Of a stretch of 64,000 nucleotides of DNA, positions 1-8,421 are shown piece after piece. The DNA lies in the NCBI RefSeq assembly GCF_002750855.1, contig NZ_NWUC01000002.1:310001-374000 (forward strand). The letters run 5' to 3'. A program made the translations under genes and the position numbers. Source of the stretch: Neopararhizobium haloflavum (GTDB lineage Bacteria > Pseudomonadota > Alphaproteobacteria > Rhizobiales > Rhizobiaceae). The notes beneath the pieces are model-generated. The model saw only the letters and a program-made list of their open reading frames with translations, was not told the DNA's origin and ran no database searches. Positions within the stretch are counted from its first letter, which is position 1, and every line of letters starts with the position of its first letter.

Positions 1-137
1 CCCTCGCTGTCGCCCTCCTGGGCATGCGCCAGACCGGCCGGACCTTCCAGAAATGAATCAAAGTCCGGCCATGCCGGCTGGACGGCCAGCGCAACGCCCA
101 ATGCCCAAACGGATGCGGTCCTGGTGACGCGTTGCAT
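1..137 (-). CDS. N-terminus of a secreted protein (partial, cut by window edge)
   Basis: Reading the minus strand from an ATG at 137 gives an open frame of 45 codons that runs off the left edge. The peptide starts MQRVTRTASVWALGVALAV and goes through a hydrophobic stretch to an AHA-QEG junction near residue 40, which looks like an export signal with a signal peptidase I site. Only the first 45 residues are present, so the mature function cannot be named. It is divergent from the ECF sigma factor gene, with about 190 bp between the two starts, so it could be a target or partner of that sigma factor; this is inference from position only. Confidence 0.55.
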   Translation of the reverse strand, partial: MQRVTRTASVWALGVALAVQPAWPDFDSFLEGPAGLAHAQEGDSE

Positions 138-325
138 CGTTCTGTCTCCCCTGCCCCGCATGAAGATGGCGCTCCATGTTTTGCGGCGGCATTCAACGTA
201 ACCTTCCCCACGGACCGCCACAACAAATCGGTTGCCGCCCGCCGGTCTATATGCTGCATAACGGTCTCGCCCGCGGCTTATTCCCGTCGCGGCCCGAATG
301 ACGTCGAGGAGGCGCGCGCCGGCCC

Positions 326-871
326 GTGACCGATACCAAAGTAGAGATCGGCAAGCAGCTCATCGCCTTTCTGCCGAACATGCGCCGCTTCGGCTTTTCG
401 CTGACACGGTCGCAGGACAAGGCGGACGACCTGGTGCAGGCAGCGTGTGAGCGGGCGTTGTCACGCGCCGACGGCTTCGAGCCCGGCACAAGGTTCGACG
501 CATGGATCTTCCGGATCATGCGCAACCTGTGGATCGATCAGATCAGGCGAAACCGCACCGCCGGACCTCAGGACGACATCGACGCACAAGCCGATCTCGT
601 CGGCGCCGAGGGTGAACGCGAGGTGCATGCACGCATGGAACTGGCGGAGGTTGCCAGGGCGATCGTGGACCTGCCGCAGGAGCAGCGGGAAATCCTCGTG
701 CTCGTATGCGGTGAGGACATGGCGTACAAGGACGTCGCGAGCCTCCTCGACATCCCGATCGGCACCGTGATGAGCCGGCTGGCCCGCGCACGCAAAAAAC
801 TTGCCGAGGTCGCCGGAATAAAGCCGCGAGCTGGACGTTCTGTCGGCAGAAATGATGGGCAAGGGCAATGA
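326..871 (+). CDS. ECF-type RNA polymerase sigma factor
   Basis: This 181-residue protein directs RNA polymerase to a small stress or envelope regulon. Region 2 is visible at about residues 15-80 (FSLTRSQDKADDLVQAA, then DAWIFRIMRNLWIDQIRR). Region 4 lies at about 110-165, with LPQEQREILVLV followed by a helix-turn-helix around YKDVASLLDIPIGTVMSRL. The start is a GTG at 326 behind a weak GAGGAGG. The gene overlaps the anti-sigma gene by four bases (ATGA at 868), so the two are translationally coupled. The ECF subgroup cannot be assigned by eye, and I found no convincing auto-regulated promoter in 138-325. Confidence 0.9.
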   Translation: MTDTKVEIGKQLIAFLPNMRRFGFSLTRSQDKADDLVQAACERALSRADGFEPGTRFDAWIFRIMRNLWIDQIRRNRTAGPQDDIDAQADLVGAEGEREVHARMELAEVARAIVDLPQEQREILVLVCGEDMAYKDVASLLDIPIGTVMSRLARARKKLAEVAGIKPRAGRSVGRNDGQGQ

Positions 872-1647
872 ACCGGCATCCGATAGACGACGAGACATTG
901 ATGGCATTCGCCGATGGCGAACTCGACGAGGCGACCGCTAAAAAGGTCGAGGAGGCGATCAACGCCGACGAGACCGTGGCCGAGCGTGTGGCTCTCTTCG
1001 CCGAAAGCCGGGCTCTGGCCCGCGATGCCCTCGAGCCGAGACTGGACGCGCCCGTACCCGCGTCTCTTCTCGCAGCAGTCGAAGCGGCGATCGCCCGGGC
1101 GAAGAGCGAGGACACGGCCGCACGCGAGGCAGACATCATCGCCTTCAGGCAGCGAAAGCCTGCCGTGCCGCCCGCGGCCAACGAGAACCGTCCGGCGTTT
1201 TCACGATTGGCCCTCGCGGCTGCCTGCGTCGCGATGATCGCGTCAGGTGTTGTCGGCTATATCGCTGGCGGCGGCACACAATCGGCTTCCCCCTCCCGGA
1301 TCGCTCTGATCGATGCGCCGGGGGTCGACGAAGCGCTCTCCAACGTAGCTTCGGGCGGCGAGATGGAACTGACCGCCGGCGGCGCCTTTCGCGCCATATC
1401 CTCGTTTCGCGATGAGACCGATCGGTTTTGCCGGGAATTCGAACTTGCCGGCGATGGATCCGGCTATGTGGCCGTCGCTTGCCGCGAGGCCGGGGACTGG
1501 TCGCTTGCCTTCGCCGTCGACGCACCGATAGCCGAGGGGGGCTATGCGCCCGCCTCATCGCTCGAGACGCTGGACAGCTATCTCACTTCGATCGGGGCCG
1601 GCCAGCCGCTCTCTGCCGAAGACGAAGCGGCGGCGCTCGCCGAATAG
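868..1647 (+). CDS. membrane anti-sigma factor paired with the ECF sigma
   Basis: This 259-residue protein should hold the upstream ECF sigma factor inactive at the membrane. The N-terminal 90 residues carry the anti-sigma look (DDETLMAFADGELDEATA) but have no His-x3-Cys-x2-Cys zinc motif; there is no cysteine there at all. One transmembrane segment lies at about residues 112-135 (LALAAACVAMIASGVVGY), followed by a periplasmic domain with two cysteines (RFCREF and VACREAG). The start codon overlaps the sigma gene stop. The pairing is firm from the overlap; the signal sensed by the periplasmic domain is unknown. Confidence 0.8.
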   Translation: MNRHPIDDETLMAFADGELDEATAKKVEEAINADETVAERVALFAESRALARDALEPRLDAPVPASLLAAVEAAIARAKSEDTAAREADIIAFRQRKPAVPPAANENRPAFSRLALAAACVAMIASGVVGYIAGGGTQSASPSRIALIDAPGVDEALSNVASGGEMELTAGGAFRAISSFRDETDRFCREFELAGDGSGYVAVACREAGDWSLAFAVDAPIAEGGYAPASSLETLDSYLTSIGAGQPLSAEDEAAALAE

Positions 1648-1656
1648 CGCCGGTCT

Positions 1657-2475
1657 TTACAGCTTGCGCGCAACCACAAGGTGGCCGGGCACCGGCTGGT
1701 CCTGCTCGCGGCGCACCGTTATCGGCTCGGCAATCAGCCGCTCGAAGCCGTTCTCGACCAGCAGCCGGTCGATGTAGTCGAGCGCATGGGCAAATCGTTG
1801 GTTCGGGCCGACCATGAAGTCGCGGCCGCCGAGAACAGCGCCCGGCAGCGTCTCGCTTGAAAACGCGGTCAGCGCACCGGCGGAGGCATTCTTCGCGACG
1901 CCGGCAAAAAACGACTCGAGCCGGCCCATGTAGGGCAGAACGTCCGCAGCCACGATGAGATCAAACGCAAGCTCCTCGTTTTCCTCAAGGAAATGCACGA
2001 CCTCCGCAACATAGAGCTCGTCGTAAGCCTCGCGCTCGTCGGCGAGCTCGATCATTTTCTCCGCCAGGTCGACGCCGGTTGCATGATCGACCATCTCATA
2101 GAGTGCTTCGCCCACAAGGCCCGTGCCGCAGCCGAGATCAAGCAGGCGCTGAACCCCCTCCGGCAGCAGCGCAGGCAACAGTTCAGCCAGCATCGCCGGG
2201 ACCGAATAGCCGAGCTGGTCGACGAGCACGCTGTCGAAGACCTCCGCATGCTGATCGAACAGCGTCATGACGTAGGCATCGGGCGCCTTGTCCGGCACCT
2301 CGCCGAGCCCCATCGCGGCCAATCGGACGGCAGCGCCGCCATGGTCGGCCGGATCGAGTTTCAGCGCCTGACGATAGCAGACAGCGGCCTCCTCGTTTCT
2401 GCCGGCCTTCTCCAGCTCCAGCCCGCGGTTATAGGCTTCTGCCAGAGCGTCTTCATCGAACCCGTTCGTGCTCAT
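1657..2475 (-). CDS. SAM-dependent methyltransferase with N-terminal TPR-like segment
   Basis: This is a 272-residue class I methyltransferase of unknown substrate. Residues 8-45 form a tetratricopeptide-like pair of helices (LAEAYNRGLELEKAGRNEEA, then ALKLDPAD). The SAM-binding glycine motif is LLDLGCGTGLVGEAL at about 110-124, an acidic residue at GVDLAEKMIE follows, and a DLIVAADVLPYMG motif IV-like strand is near 172. It is convergent with the anti-sigma gene, nine bases apart. TPR plus methyltransferase proteins of this layout are common in rhizobia and usually annotated only at family level. I do not see a neighbour that reveals the substrate. Confidence 0.8.
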   Translation of the reverse strand: MSTNGFDEDALAEAYNRGLELEKAGRNEEAAVCYRQALKLDPADHGGAAVRLAAMGLGEVPDKAPDAYVMTLFDQHAEVFDSVLVDQLGYSVPAMLAELLPALLPEGVQRLLDLGCGTGLVGEALYEMVDHATGVDLAEKMIELADEREAYDELYVAEVVHFLEENEELAFDLIVAADVLPYMGRLESFFAGVAKNASAGALTAFSSETLPGAVLGGRDFMVGPNQRFAHALDYIDRLLVENGFERLIAEPITVRREQDQPVPGHLVVARKL

Positions 2476-2559
2476 CGGTTCCCTCGGTCAGTTGGTGGCC
2501 GAGCGATAGTGCCGATGCTTCGAGCGGTCAAACGGTCTTTGATGCCGCAAGGCCCGTAG

Positions 2560-3042
2560 CTATTGGTCGCACGGCTTGCGGCCGCCGGTGAATTCCGGCT
2601 TGATGTCGATCAGTGGCGTGCCGTCGACGCAATCGAGGCCGCGCACGCGCAGAACCGGGCCGTCAATGCCGAGCATGCGCACGATGGACAGGGCGATCGG
2701 GTTGGGTCGAACGGGTGAGCGCAGTGCGAAGGTGCCGGCCAGCCGACCGTCATGCTTCGGATTTTGAAGCAGAAGGTCACGCCGCGCCTCGTTCATCCAG
2801 TAAAGCACCGCGATATCGTCGTAGCGATCAAGACCGGTCAACGCATCGGCAAAGCGCGGATCGACCTCGATCCGGCATTCCGGCCCGCCCTCAGGGTCGC
2901 CGCGCCTGGGACAATCGGCGCGGGTCGCGAACGGTGTGCGAATGCGGCCGATGAAATAGACGGACGCATCGAATGCAGGCGGCAACTGCGCGGCGACCTC
3001 GCCCTCGCGGATGTCCGTATCGCTGGACGCTTGCCCACTCAT
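2560..3042 (-). CDS. trmO: TrmO-like tRNA t6A methyltransferase (UPF0066/TsaA family)
   Basis: The 160-residue product matches the single-domain UPF0066 / TsaA family, whose E. coli member TrmO (about 235 residues) methylates N6-threonylcarbamoyladenosine at tRNA position 37. Family features are the IGRIRTPF segment near residue 32, LTGLDRYDDIAVLYWM around 70-85, the stretch SPVRPNPIALSIVRMLGIDG around 110-130, and the end DIKPEF. The C-terminal extra domain of the E. coli protein is absent, as in many alphaproteobacteria. It lies 35 bp behind pcaB on the same strand and may be read through from the pca operon, though the function is unrelated. Confidence 0.65.
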   Translation of the reverse strand: MSGQASSDTDIREGEVAAQLPPAFDASVYFIGRIRTPFATRADCPRRGDPEGGPECRIEVDPRFADALTGLDRYDDIAVLYWMNEARRDLLLQNPKHDGRLAGTFALRSPVRPNPIALSIVRMLGIDGPVLRVRGLDCVDGTPLIDIKPEFTGGRKPCDQ

Positions 3043-3077
3043 GATCGCTATCCTCGACTAGAGAAGCGGCAGGACCG

Positions 3078-4142
3078 TCATTGCGTCACGCCGATGCTCT
3101 CGACACTGTCCAGAAGCTCGATCGCCAGGCGGGTCGCTGCGCCGGTGGCGACAACCATCTGGGGAAGGATCATCCACTCCAGCGCCCATGCCGCACCGGA
3201 ACGCTCCTGCTCGTGGATCAACGCCTGGTGCATACCGGACAGCTGCGTGGCGTTGAAGCGGGCGAGCGCGACCAGCGTTTCGGCTCGAACGGGGTTCTGC
3301 TTGTGCGGCATGGCCGATGAGCCACCGCCGCCGGTCATGGCGATCTCGCCGATCTCGTTCTGCGCCATCAGCGCGATGTCCTGGCCGATCTTGCCGAGAG
3401 CACCGGTGACGAGCGAAAGCCAGTTGGCGAACCTGGCAACGCCATCGCGCTGGCTGTGCCAGTTGGACCGGGGGACCTCCAGATCGAGCAAGAAGCCAAG
3501 CCGCATTGCGACGCCGGTGGCGTTCTCTCCGAGTTTGTCGAGCGTGCCGGCGCCGCCGCCGAACTGGAGCTGCAGCAGTTCCGGCCCGACGTCTTCCAGT
3601 TCGTCGAGCGCGCGGGAGATCGGCAGGAGCCAGGCGCGCAGGCGTGCGCCTACCGGGATGGGCATGGCCGCCTGCATACGTGTGCGGCCGACAAGTTCGT
3701 TGTCGGAGAACCGCTCATCGAGATCCTGCAGCGAGGCGATCAGGTTTTCCAGCCGTGCCGTCAGCATCGGAATCACCATCTTGAGGCGAAGCACCAGGCT
3801 GGTATCGATGACGTCCTGACTGGTGGCGCCGAAATGCAGGTGGTCGGCATGTGGAGCGGGAACGGTCTTGCGCAGCTCGCGGATCAATTCGGGCACGATG
3901 AGACCGTCGCGCGCGGCGCCCTCTCGCAGTGCCGAAAAATCCGGTTCGAAGGTTTCGCACGCCTTGACGATCGCGACGGCCGCTTCCGGCGCGATCAGCC
4001 CTTCATGCGCCTCGGCCTCGGCCAGCGCCATCTCGAAGGTGAGCATCGTCGATATCTCGGCCTCGATCCGGAAATGAGCCGCGATCGCCTCATCGCCGAA
4101 ATGGGCGGCAAGGACTGGATGCTCGAACAGCGATACCGACAT
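3078..4142 (-). CDS. pcaB: 3-carboxy-cis,cis-muconate cycloisomerase
   Basis: PcaB lactonises beta-carboxy-cis,cis-muconate, the product of protocatechuate ring cleavage, to gamma-carboxymuconolactone. The 354-residue protein belongs to the fumarase / adenylosuccinate lyase superfamily: HFGATSQDVIDTSLVLRL lies near residue 103 and the signature loop GGGGSSAMPHKQNPVRAE near 270. The length fits the shorter rhizobial PcaB proteins. It is the last pca gene of the minus-strand run, 20 bp behind pcaF. Superfamily assignment is clear from the signature; the specific PcaB call rests on context and overall length. Confidence 0.92.
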   Translation of the reverse strand: MSVSLFEHPVLAAHFGDEAIAAHFRIEAEISTMLTFEMALAEAEAHEGLIAPEAAVAIVKACETFEPDFSALREGAARDGLIVPELIRELRKTVPAPHADHLHFGATSQDVIDTSLVLRLKMVIPMLTARLENLIASLQDLDERFSDNELVGRTRMQAAMPIPVGARLRAWLLPISRALDELEDVGPELLQLQFGGGAGTLDKLGENATGVAMRLGFLLDLEVPRSNWHSQRDGVARFANWLSLVTGALGKIGQDIALMAQNEIGEIAMTGGGGSSAMPHKQNPVRAETLVALARFNATQLSGMHQALIHEQERSGAAWALEWMILPQMVVATGAATRLAIELLDSVESIGVTQ

Positions 4143-4162
4143 GCCCTACCCTTCTTCCCCGA

Positions 4163-5368
4163 TCAGACGCGCTCCAGGGCGATCGCGATTCCCTGACCGA
4201 CGCCGATGCACATCATCGATAGTGCACGCCTTGCCTGCCGCTCGGCAAGCTCCAGTGCGGCCGTGCCGGTGATGCGCGCCCCGGACATGCCGAGCGGATG
4301 GCCGAGCGCAATGGCACCGCCATTCACGTTCACCCGGTCATCGTCATCGGCAATGCCGAGGTCGCGCATCGTGGCCAGCCCTTGGGAGGCAAAGGCTTCA
4401 TTGAGTTCGATCACGTCGAAATCCGCAGCGGAAAGCCCGAGGCGGGAAAAAAGCCGCTTGGCGGCAGGCGCCGGGCCGAAACCCATGACGCGTGGCTCGA
4501 CGCCGGCCGTAGCGCCGCCCAGGATGCGGGCGATCGGCGTCAGACCATGCTTCTTGGCCGCCGCTTCGGAAGCGACGATCAGCGCGGCGGCGCCGTCGTT
4601 GACGCCTGACGCATTTCCGGCGGTCACCGTGCCACCCTCACGGAACGGCGTCGGCAGCTTGGCGAGTGCCTCAAGCGTCGTTTGCGGACGCGGATGCTCG
4701 TCCCGATCGACAACCAGCGGGTCCTTCTTGCGCTGGGGGATCGTGACCGGCGTGATCTCCTTGGCGAGACGCCCGCTGTCCATGGCGCGGCCGGCCTTCT
4801 GCTGGGAGCGGACGGCGAAGAGGTCCTGGTCTTCGCGCGAGACCTTCCAGTCTTCGGCCACATTCTCGCCGGTCTCCGGCATGGAATCGACGCCATACTG
4901 CTTCTTCATCAGCGGATTGACGAAGCGCCAGCCGATGGTGGTGTCGTAGACCGCATTGTTGCGAGAGAACGCCGTTTCTGCCTTGGGCATGACGAACGGC
5001 GCGCGCGACATGGATTCAACGCCACCGGCTATCGCCAGGTCGGCTTCGCCCGCCCTGATGGCGCGCGCCGCGGTGATGACGGCGTCCATGCCGGAGCCGC
5101 AAAGGCGGTTCATCGTGGTGCCGGGAACGGAAACAGGCAACCCGGCGAGCAGCGACGACATGCGCGCCACGTTGCGGTTGTCTTCGCCGGCCTGATTGGC
5201 ACAGCCGAAAATGACTTCTTCGACGGCCGCCCAGTCGACGGAGGCGTTGCGCTCCATCAGCGCCTTCAGGGGAATCGCGCCCAGATCATCGGCCCTGACG
5301 GACGACAGAGCGCCGGCGAAGCGTCCGATTGGTGTTCGAATGTAGTCGCAGATATAAGCTTCAGCCAT
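4163..5368 (-). CDS. pcaF: 3-oxoadipyl-CoA thiolase (beta-ketoadipyl-CoA thiolase)
   Basis: PcaF cleaves beta-ketoadipyl-CoA with CoA to succinyl-CoA and acetyl-CoA, the last step of the pathway. The 401-residue protein has the thiolase acyl-enzyme cysteine at about residue 90 (NRLCGSGMDA), the histidine motif GGAIALGHPLGMSGAR near 350 and the second cysteine in MMCIGVGQGIA near the C-terminus. I chose the ATG at 5368 (MAEAYICDYIRTPIG) over an upstream in-frame start, because it matches thiolase N-termini and overlaps the pcaJ stop by only eight bases. This overlap couples it to pcaIJ. Confidence 0.93.
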   Translation of the reverse strand: MAEAYICDYIRTPIGRFAGALSSVRADDLGAIPLKALMERNASVDWAAVEEVIFGCANQAGEDNRNVARMSSLLAGLPVSVPGTTMNRLCGSGMDAVITAARAIRAGEADLAIAGGVESMSRAPFVMPKAETAFSRNNAVYDTTIGWRFVNPLMKKQYGVDSMPETGENVAEDWKVSREDQDLFAVRSQQKAGRAMDSGRLAKEITPVTIPQRKKDPLVVDRDEHPRPQTTLEALAKLPTPFREGGTVTAGNASGVNDGAAALIVASEAAAKKHGLTPIARILGGATAGVEPRVMGFGPAPAAKRLFSRLGLSAADFDVIELNEAFASQGLATMRDLGIADDDDRVNVNGGAIALGHPLGMSGARITGTAALELAERQARRALSMMCIGVGQGIAIALERV

Positions 5369-6176
5369 CACGCTGACTCCCGAATTGGTTCTTGCCGCGA
5401 CCACTGCCTTCGTGGGCCGCCTTGGTGCGGGCCTGCAGATCGCGCAGCGTGGTCAGTTCCTCGTCGCTCGGCGCCGGCGTTTGCTCGACCATCTCGGCGA
5501 ACTTCACCGGCCAGCCACAGGTCTCCTGAACGTCATCGCGCGTGACGCCCGGATGCATCGAGACGACGGTGAATTCCTTCGTCTCCTGATCCGGCCGCCA
5601 GATGGCCAGGTCGGTGATCAGAAGGGTCGGACCCTTTGTCGTGATCCCGAGATCCTGCCGGTCACTGCCGCCGTTTCCGTGTCCGAACGAGGTGAAGAAG
5701 TCGATCTTGTCGACCATGCCGCGCTTGGACTGCTTCATGGTGATATAGACTTCACCGGATGACGACGCGATCTCCGGGGCGCCGCCGCCGCCCGGCAAGC
5801 GTGTCTTCGGCGCATCATAGTCGCCGATCACGGTGGTGTTGATGTTGCCAAAACGGTCAAGCTGGGCCGCGCCGAGAAAGCCGATGGTCACGCGACCGCC
5901 CTGCAGCCAGTAGCGAAACATCTCGGGAACCGAAACGGTGGTGACCGCCGTGTCGCACAATTCGCCGTCACCGATCGACAACGGCAACACGTCAGGCGCC
6001 GTGCCGATCGTGCCGGATTCGTAGATGAGGGTGATGTCGGGCGCATGCGTGAGCCGTGCCACATTGCAGGCCGCCGACGGCGCGCCGATGCCGACGAAGC
6101 AGACGTCGTCGTTCTTCAGCGCGCGGGCGGCAGCGATCGTCATCATCTCGTTGGGGGTGAAGCCAAGCTCACTCAT
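5361..6176 (-). CDS. pcaJ: 3-oxoadipate CoA-transferase subunit B
   Basis: PcaJ is the catalytic subunit of the heteromeric family I CoA-transferase that moves CoA from succinyl-CoA to beta-ketoadipate. The probable catalytic glutamate is E53 in the segment LIYESGTIGT. Other family marks are FVGIGAPSAACNVARL near residue 27 and the glycine-rich GFLGAAQLDRFGNINTTVIG near 100. The protein has 271 residues. Its start overlaps the pcaI stop by four bases and its end overlaps pcaF by eight. The rhizobial layout with pcaIJF inside the same operon as pcaDCHG fits this gene order. Confidence 0.9.
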   Translation of the reverse strand: MSELGFTPNEMMTIAAARALKNDDVCFVGIGAPSAACNVARLTHAPDITLIYESGTIGTAPDVLPLSIGDGELCDTAVTTVSVPEMFRYWLQGGRVTIGFLGAAQLDRFGNINTTVIGDYDAPKTRLPGGGGAPEIASSSGEVYITMKQSKRGMVDKIDFFTSFGHGNGGSDRQDLGITTKGPTLLITDLAIWRPDQETKEFTVVSMHPGVTRDDVQETCGWPVKFAEMVEQTPAPSDEELTTLRDLQARTKAAHEGSGRGKNQFGSQRDG

Positions 6177-7030
6177 GCCACGCTCCTCAGATGTGCAACG
6201 CGATCGGCGAAATCTTCCGGCTTCGCATCAAGCACGTGCTCCTTCATCCAGGCCTTGAACGTCTCGCGATCGGCAGCGACCTTGTCCCACTCGAGGTAAC
6301 TCTTGTTGTCGCGTTCGTAGTAGCCATGGGCATAGGACGGATGGGCGCCGCCCGGCACCTCGCACACCGCCGTGATGGTCCAGCGCGGCAGAATGCAGGC
6401 GTTGGCGTGAACGTCGTCGAAATCGTCGACGATTTCCTCGACCGTCACGACGGCCCGTTTGGCGGCCAGTACGGCTTCCTTCTGGATCCCGATGATCCCC
6501 TCGACAAGCACGTTGCCCTTGCGATCGGCCTTTTGTGCGTGAACGAAGCTGACATCGGGACGCACGGACGGAACCGCGGCGAGCATCTCGCCGGTGAAGG
6601 GACAGGCCACGCGCTTGATATTCGCGTTCACCGCCTCAAGACCGGCGCCAAGATAGCCGCGGAAGATGGCGCAGGGCAGTCCCGCCGCGCCGGCTCCATA
6701 GGCATTGGCCATTGCGGCATGGCTGTGCTCCTCGACCTCCGGCCGGTTCGGCCATCCGTTCTCAACGGCGTCGCGCAGACGGCGCAGAAGACCAACACCC
6801 GGATTGCCGGCGTAGGAGAAGACCAGTTTCTTCGCCATGCCCATGCCGATCATCTGATCATAGACGACGTCAGGCGTCATGCGGATCAGCGTCAGGTCAC
6901 GGCGGCCCTGGCGGATCGCCTCATGCGCCGCGGCGTGGGGGATCAGATGGGTGAACCCCTCGAATGCAACCGTATCGCCGTCATGCAGATTTTCGGCGAC
7001 GGCGGTTTTCAAATCCTGGAACTTCGCCAT
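6173..7030 (-). CDS. pcaI: 3-oxoadipate CoA-transferase subunit A
   Basis: PcaI is the 285-residue A subunit that pairs with PcaJ to activate beta-ketoadipate. The N-terminus has the family I CoA-transferase pattern AVAENLHDGDTVAFEGFTHLIPHAAAHE in two adjacent blocks, then a Rossmann-like body. The ATGA overlap with pcaJ at 6173-6176 makes equal subunit synthesis likely. It begins 25 bp after the pcaG stop. Family membership is clear. The substrate is inferred from the operon, since related transferases use acetoacetate or glutaconate. Confidence 0.88.
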   Translation of the reverse strand: MAKFQDLKTAVAENLHDGDTVAFEGFTHLIPHAAAHEAIRQGRRDLTLIRMTPDVVYDQMIGMGMAKKLVFSYAGNPGVGLLRRLRDAVENGWPNRPEVEEHSHAAMANAYGAGAAGLPCAIFRGYLGAGLEAVNANIKRVACPFTGEMLAAVPSVRPDVSFVHAQKADRKGNVLVEGIIGIQKEAVLAAKRAVVTVEEIVDDFDDVHANACILPRWTITAVCEVPGGAHPSYAHGYYERDNKSYLEWDKVAADRETFKAWMKEHVLDAKPEDFADRVAHLRSVA

Positions 7031-7055
7031 GGATCGTTCTTCCTGCTTTCGTCTG

Positions 7056-7670
7056 TCAGATATCGAAAAAGACGGTTTCGTTGTCGCCCTGAAGGTGGAT
7101 GTCGAATGTCACGACATCGCCCTCGCGCTTGCCGATCAGGGTGTCGACGCGGTGGCGGTGCTCGATGCGGGCGAGAACCGGGTCCTCACCGTTCGCGCCT
7201 GCCTCGTCGGAGAAATACATCCGGGTGTGCAGCCCGATATTGATGCCGCGCGCGACAATCCAGAAGGTCACGTGCGGCGCCATGAGGCGGCCATCGGGAA
7301 AAGGCACCCTTCCCGGCTTGACGGTCTCGAAGCTGAATTCACCGCTTGCCATGTCGGTGGCACAGCGCCCGAAGCCCGTGAAATGCGGGTCGGACGAACC
7401 GCGCATCTCCGATGGCGAATTATAGAGCCCTTTGCTGTCGGCCTGCCAGATCTCGACCAGCGCATCCTTGAGCGGCGTCCCCGTGCCATCAAGGATACGG
7501 CCCTTGATGGTCAGACGCTCACCCTTGGCGTCGCCGATCAGCATGCGCGTTCCCAGGTCCTCCTCGTAGACCCCGGAGATCTCGGCGAAATTCGGCGTGC
7601 AACCGATGTGGACGTAAGGGCCGGCGGTCTGCGAGGCGGATTCCTTGAATTGGATCAGCTGCTGCGGCAT
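7056..7670 (-). CDS. pcaG: protocatechuate 3,4-dioxygenase alpha subunit
   Basis: PcaG is the structural alpha subunit of the iron(III) intradiol dioxygenase that opens protocatechuate. The 204-residue protein has the intradiol fold marks: TIKGRILDGTGTPLKDALVE around residue 55, LVEIWQADSKGLY near 72, and MAPHVTFWIVARGINIGLHT near 130. The iron-ligand tyrosines and the HIH pair of the beta subunit are replaced (for example MAPHVTFWI in place of AHIHF), as expected for alpha. Its ATG shares one base with the pcaH stop (TGATG at 7670). Confidence 0.93.
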   Translation of the reverse strand: MPQQLIQFKESASQTAGPYVHIGCTPNFAEISGVYEEDLGTRMLIGDAKGERLTIKGRILDGTGTPLKDALVEIWQADSKGLYNSPSEMRGSSDPHFTGFGRCATDMASGEFSFETVKPGRVPFPDGRLMAPHVTFWIVARGINIGLHTRMYFSDEAGANGEDPVLARIEHRHRVDTLIGKREGDVVTFDIHLQGDNETVFFDI

Positions 7671-8410
7671 CAGTTTCCCTCCATCCGGTTCTCGAACATC
7701 GTGGAGCGACGGCCGCGCAGGACGATGTCGAACTTGTAGGCGCTGGCATCCATCGGAATGGTGTTCGCCATGTCGAGCGGCGCGATCAGCTGATCGATCG
7801 CCGCCGGATCGCTGATCGTCTTGATGATCGGACAGAGCGGGATGAGCGGATCGCCCTCGAAATACATCTGCGTGATCAGGCGCTGGGCGAAGCCATGCCC
7901 GAAGACCGAGAAGTGGATATGGGCCGGGCGCCAGTCATTGACGCCATTCGGCCAGGGATACGGCCCCGGCCTGATGGTGCGGAAGGAATAATAGCCGTCC
8001 TCATCGGTGATGGTGCGTCCGCAGCCGCCGAAATTGGGGTCGAGCGCGGCGACGTAACCTTCCTTCTTGTGGCGATACCGGCCACCCGCATTGGCCTGCC
8101 AGAATTCCAGCAATGCGCCCGCAACCCCCTTGCCGCGCTCGTCCAGAATGCGGCCATGGACGATGATGCGCGGCCCGATGGCGCTTTCGCCAGGCTTTGC
8201 GAAATTGTGGATGAGATCGTCGTCGAGCTCCCCTAGAAGATCATGGCCGAACACGGGACCAGTCATTTCCGAAAGTGTATTGCCGAGCGAAAGCAGCGCC
8301 TTTTCCGGCGAGCGCAGGACGCTCGTCTTGTACCATGGCGTATAGGCATCCGGCTGCCAGGCGCGGTCGCGCTGGAAGAATGCGCCGGTCTCGGGTTTGC
8401 GGTTCGACAT
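7670..8410 (-). CDS. pcaH: protocatechuate 3,4-dioxygenase beta subunit (catalytic)
   Basis: PcaH carries the non-haem Fe(III) that cleaves protocatechuate between the two hydroxyls, giving beta-carboxy-cis,cis-muconate. The 246-residue protein shows the four iron ligands: Tyr112 (GGRYRHK), Tyr151 (RPGPYPWPN), His164 and His166 ([12 protein letters not shown]). [20 protein letters not shown] is the usual intradiol core strand. It forms an (alpha-beta) heteromer with PcaG, whose start overlaps its stop by one base. All ligands are present, so activity is expected. Confidence 0.96.
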   Translation of the reverse strand: MSNRKPETGAFFQRDRAWQPDAYTPWYKTSVLRSPEKALLSLGNTLSEMTGPVFGHDLLGELDDDLIHNFAKPGESAIGPRIIVHGRILDERGKGVAGALLEFWQANAGGRYRHKKEGYVAALDPNFGGCGRTITDEDGYYSFRTIRPGPYPWPNGVNDWRPAHIHFSVFGHGFAQRLITQMYFEGDPLIPLCPIIKTISDPAAIDQLIAPLDMANTIPMDASAYKFDIVLRGRRSTMFENRMEGN

Positions 8411-8421
8411 GTCTTGGCTCC

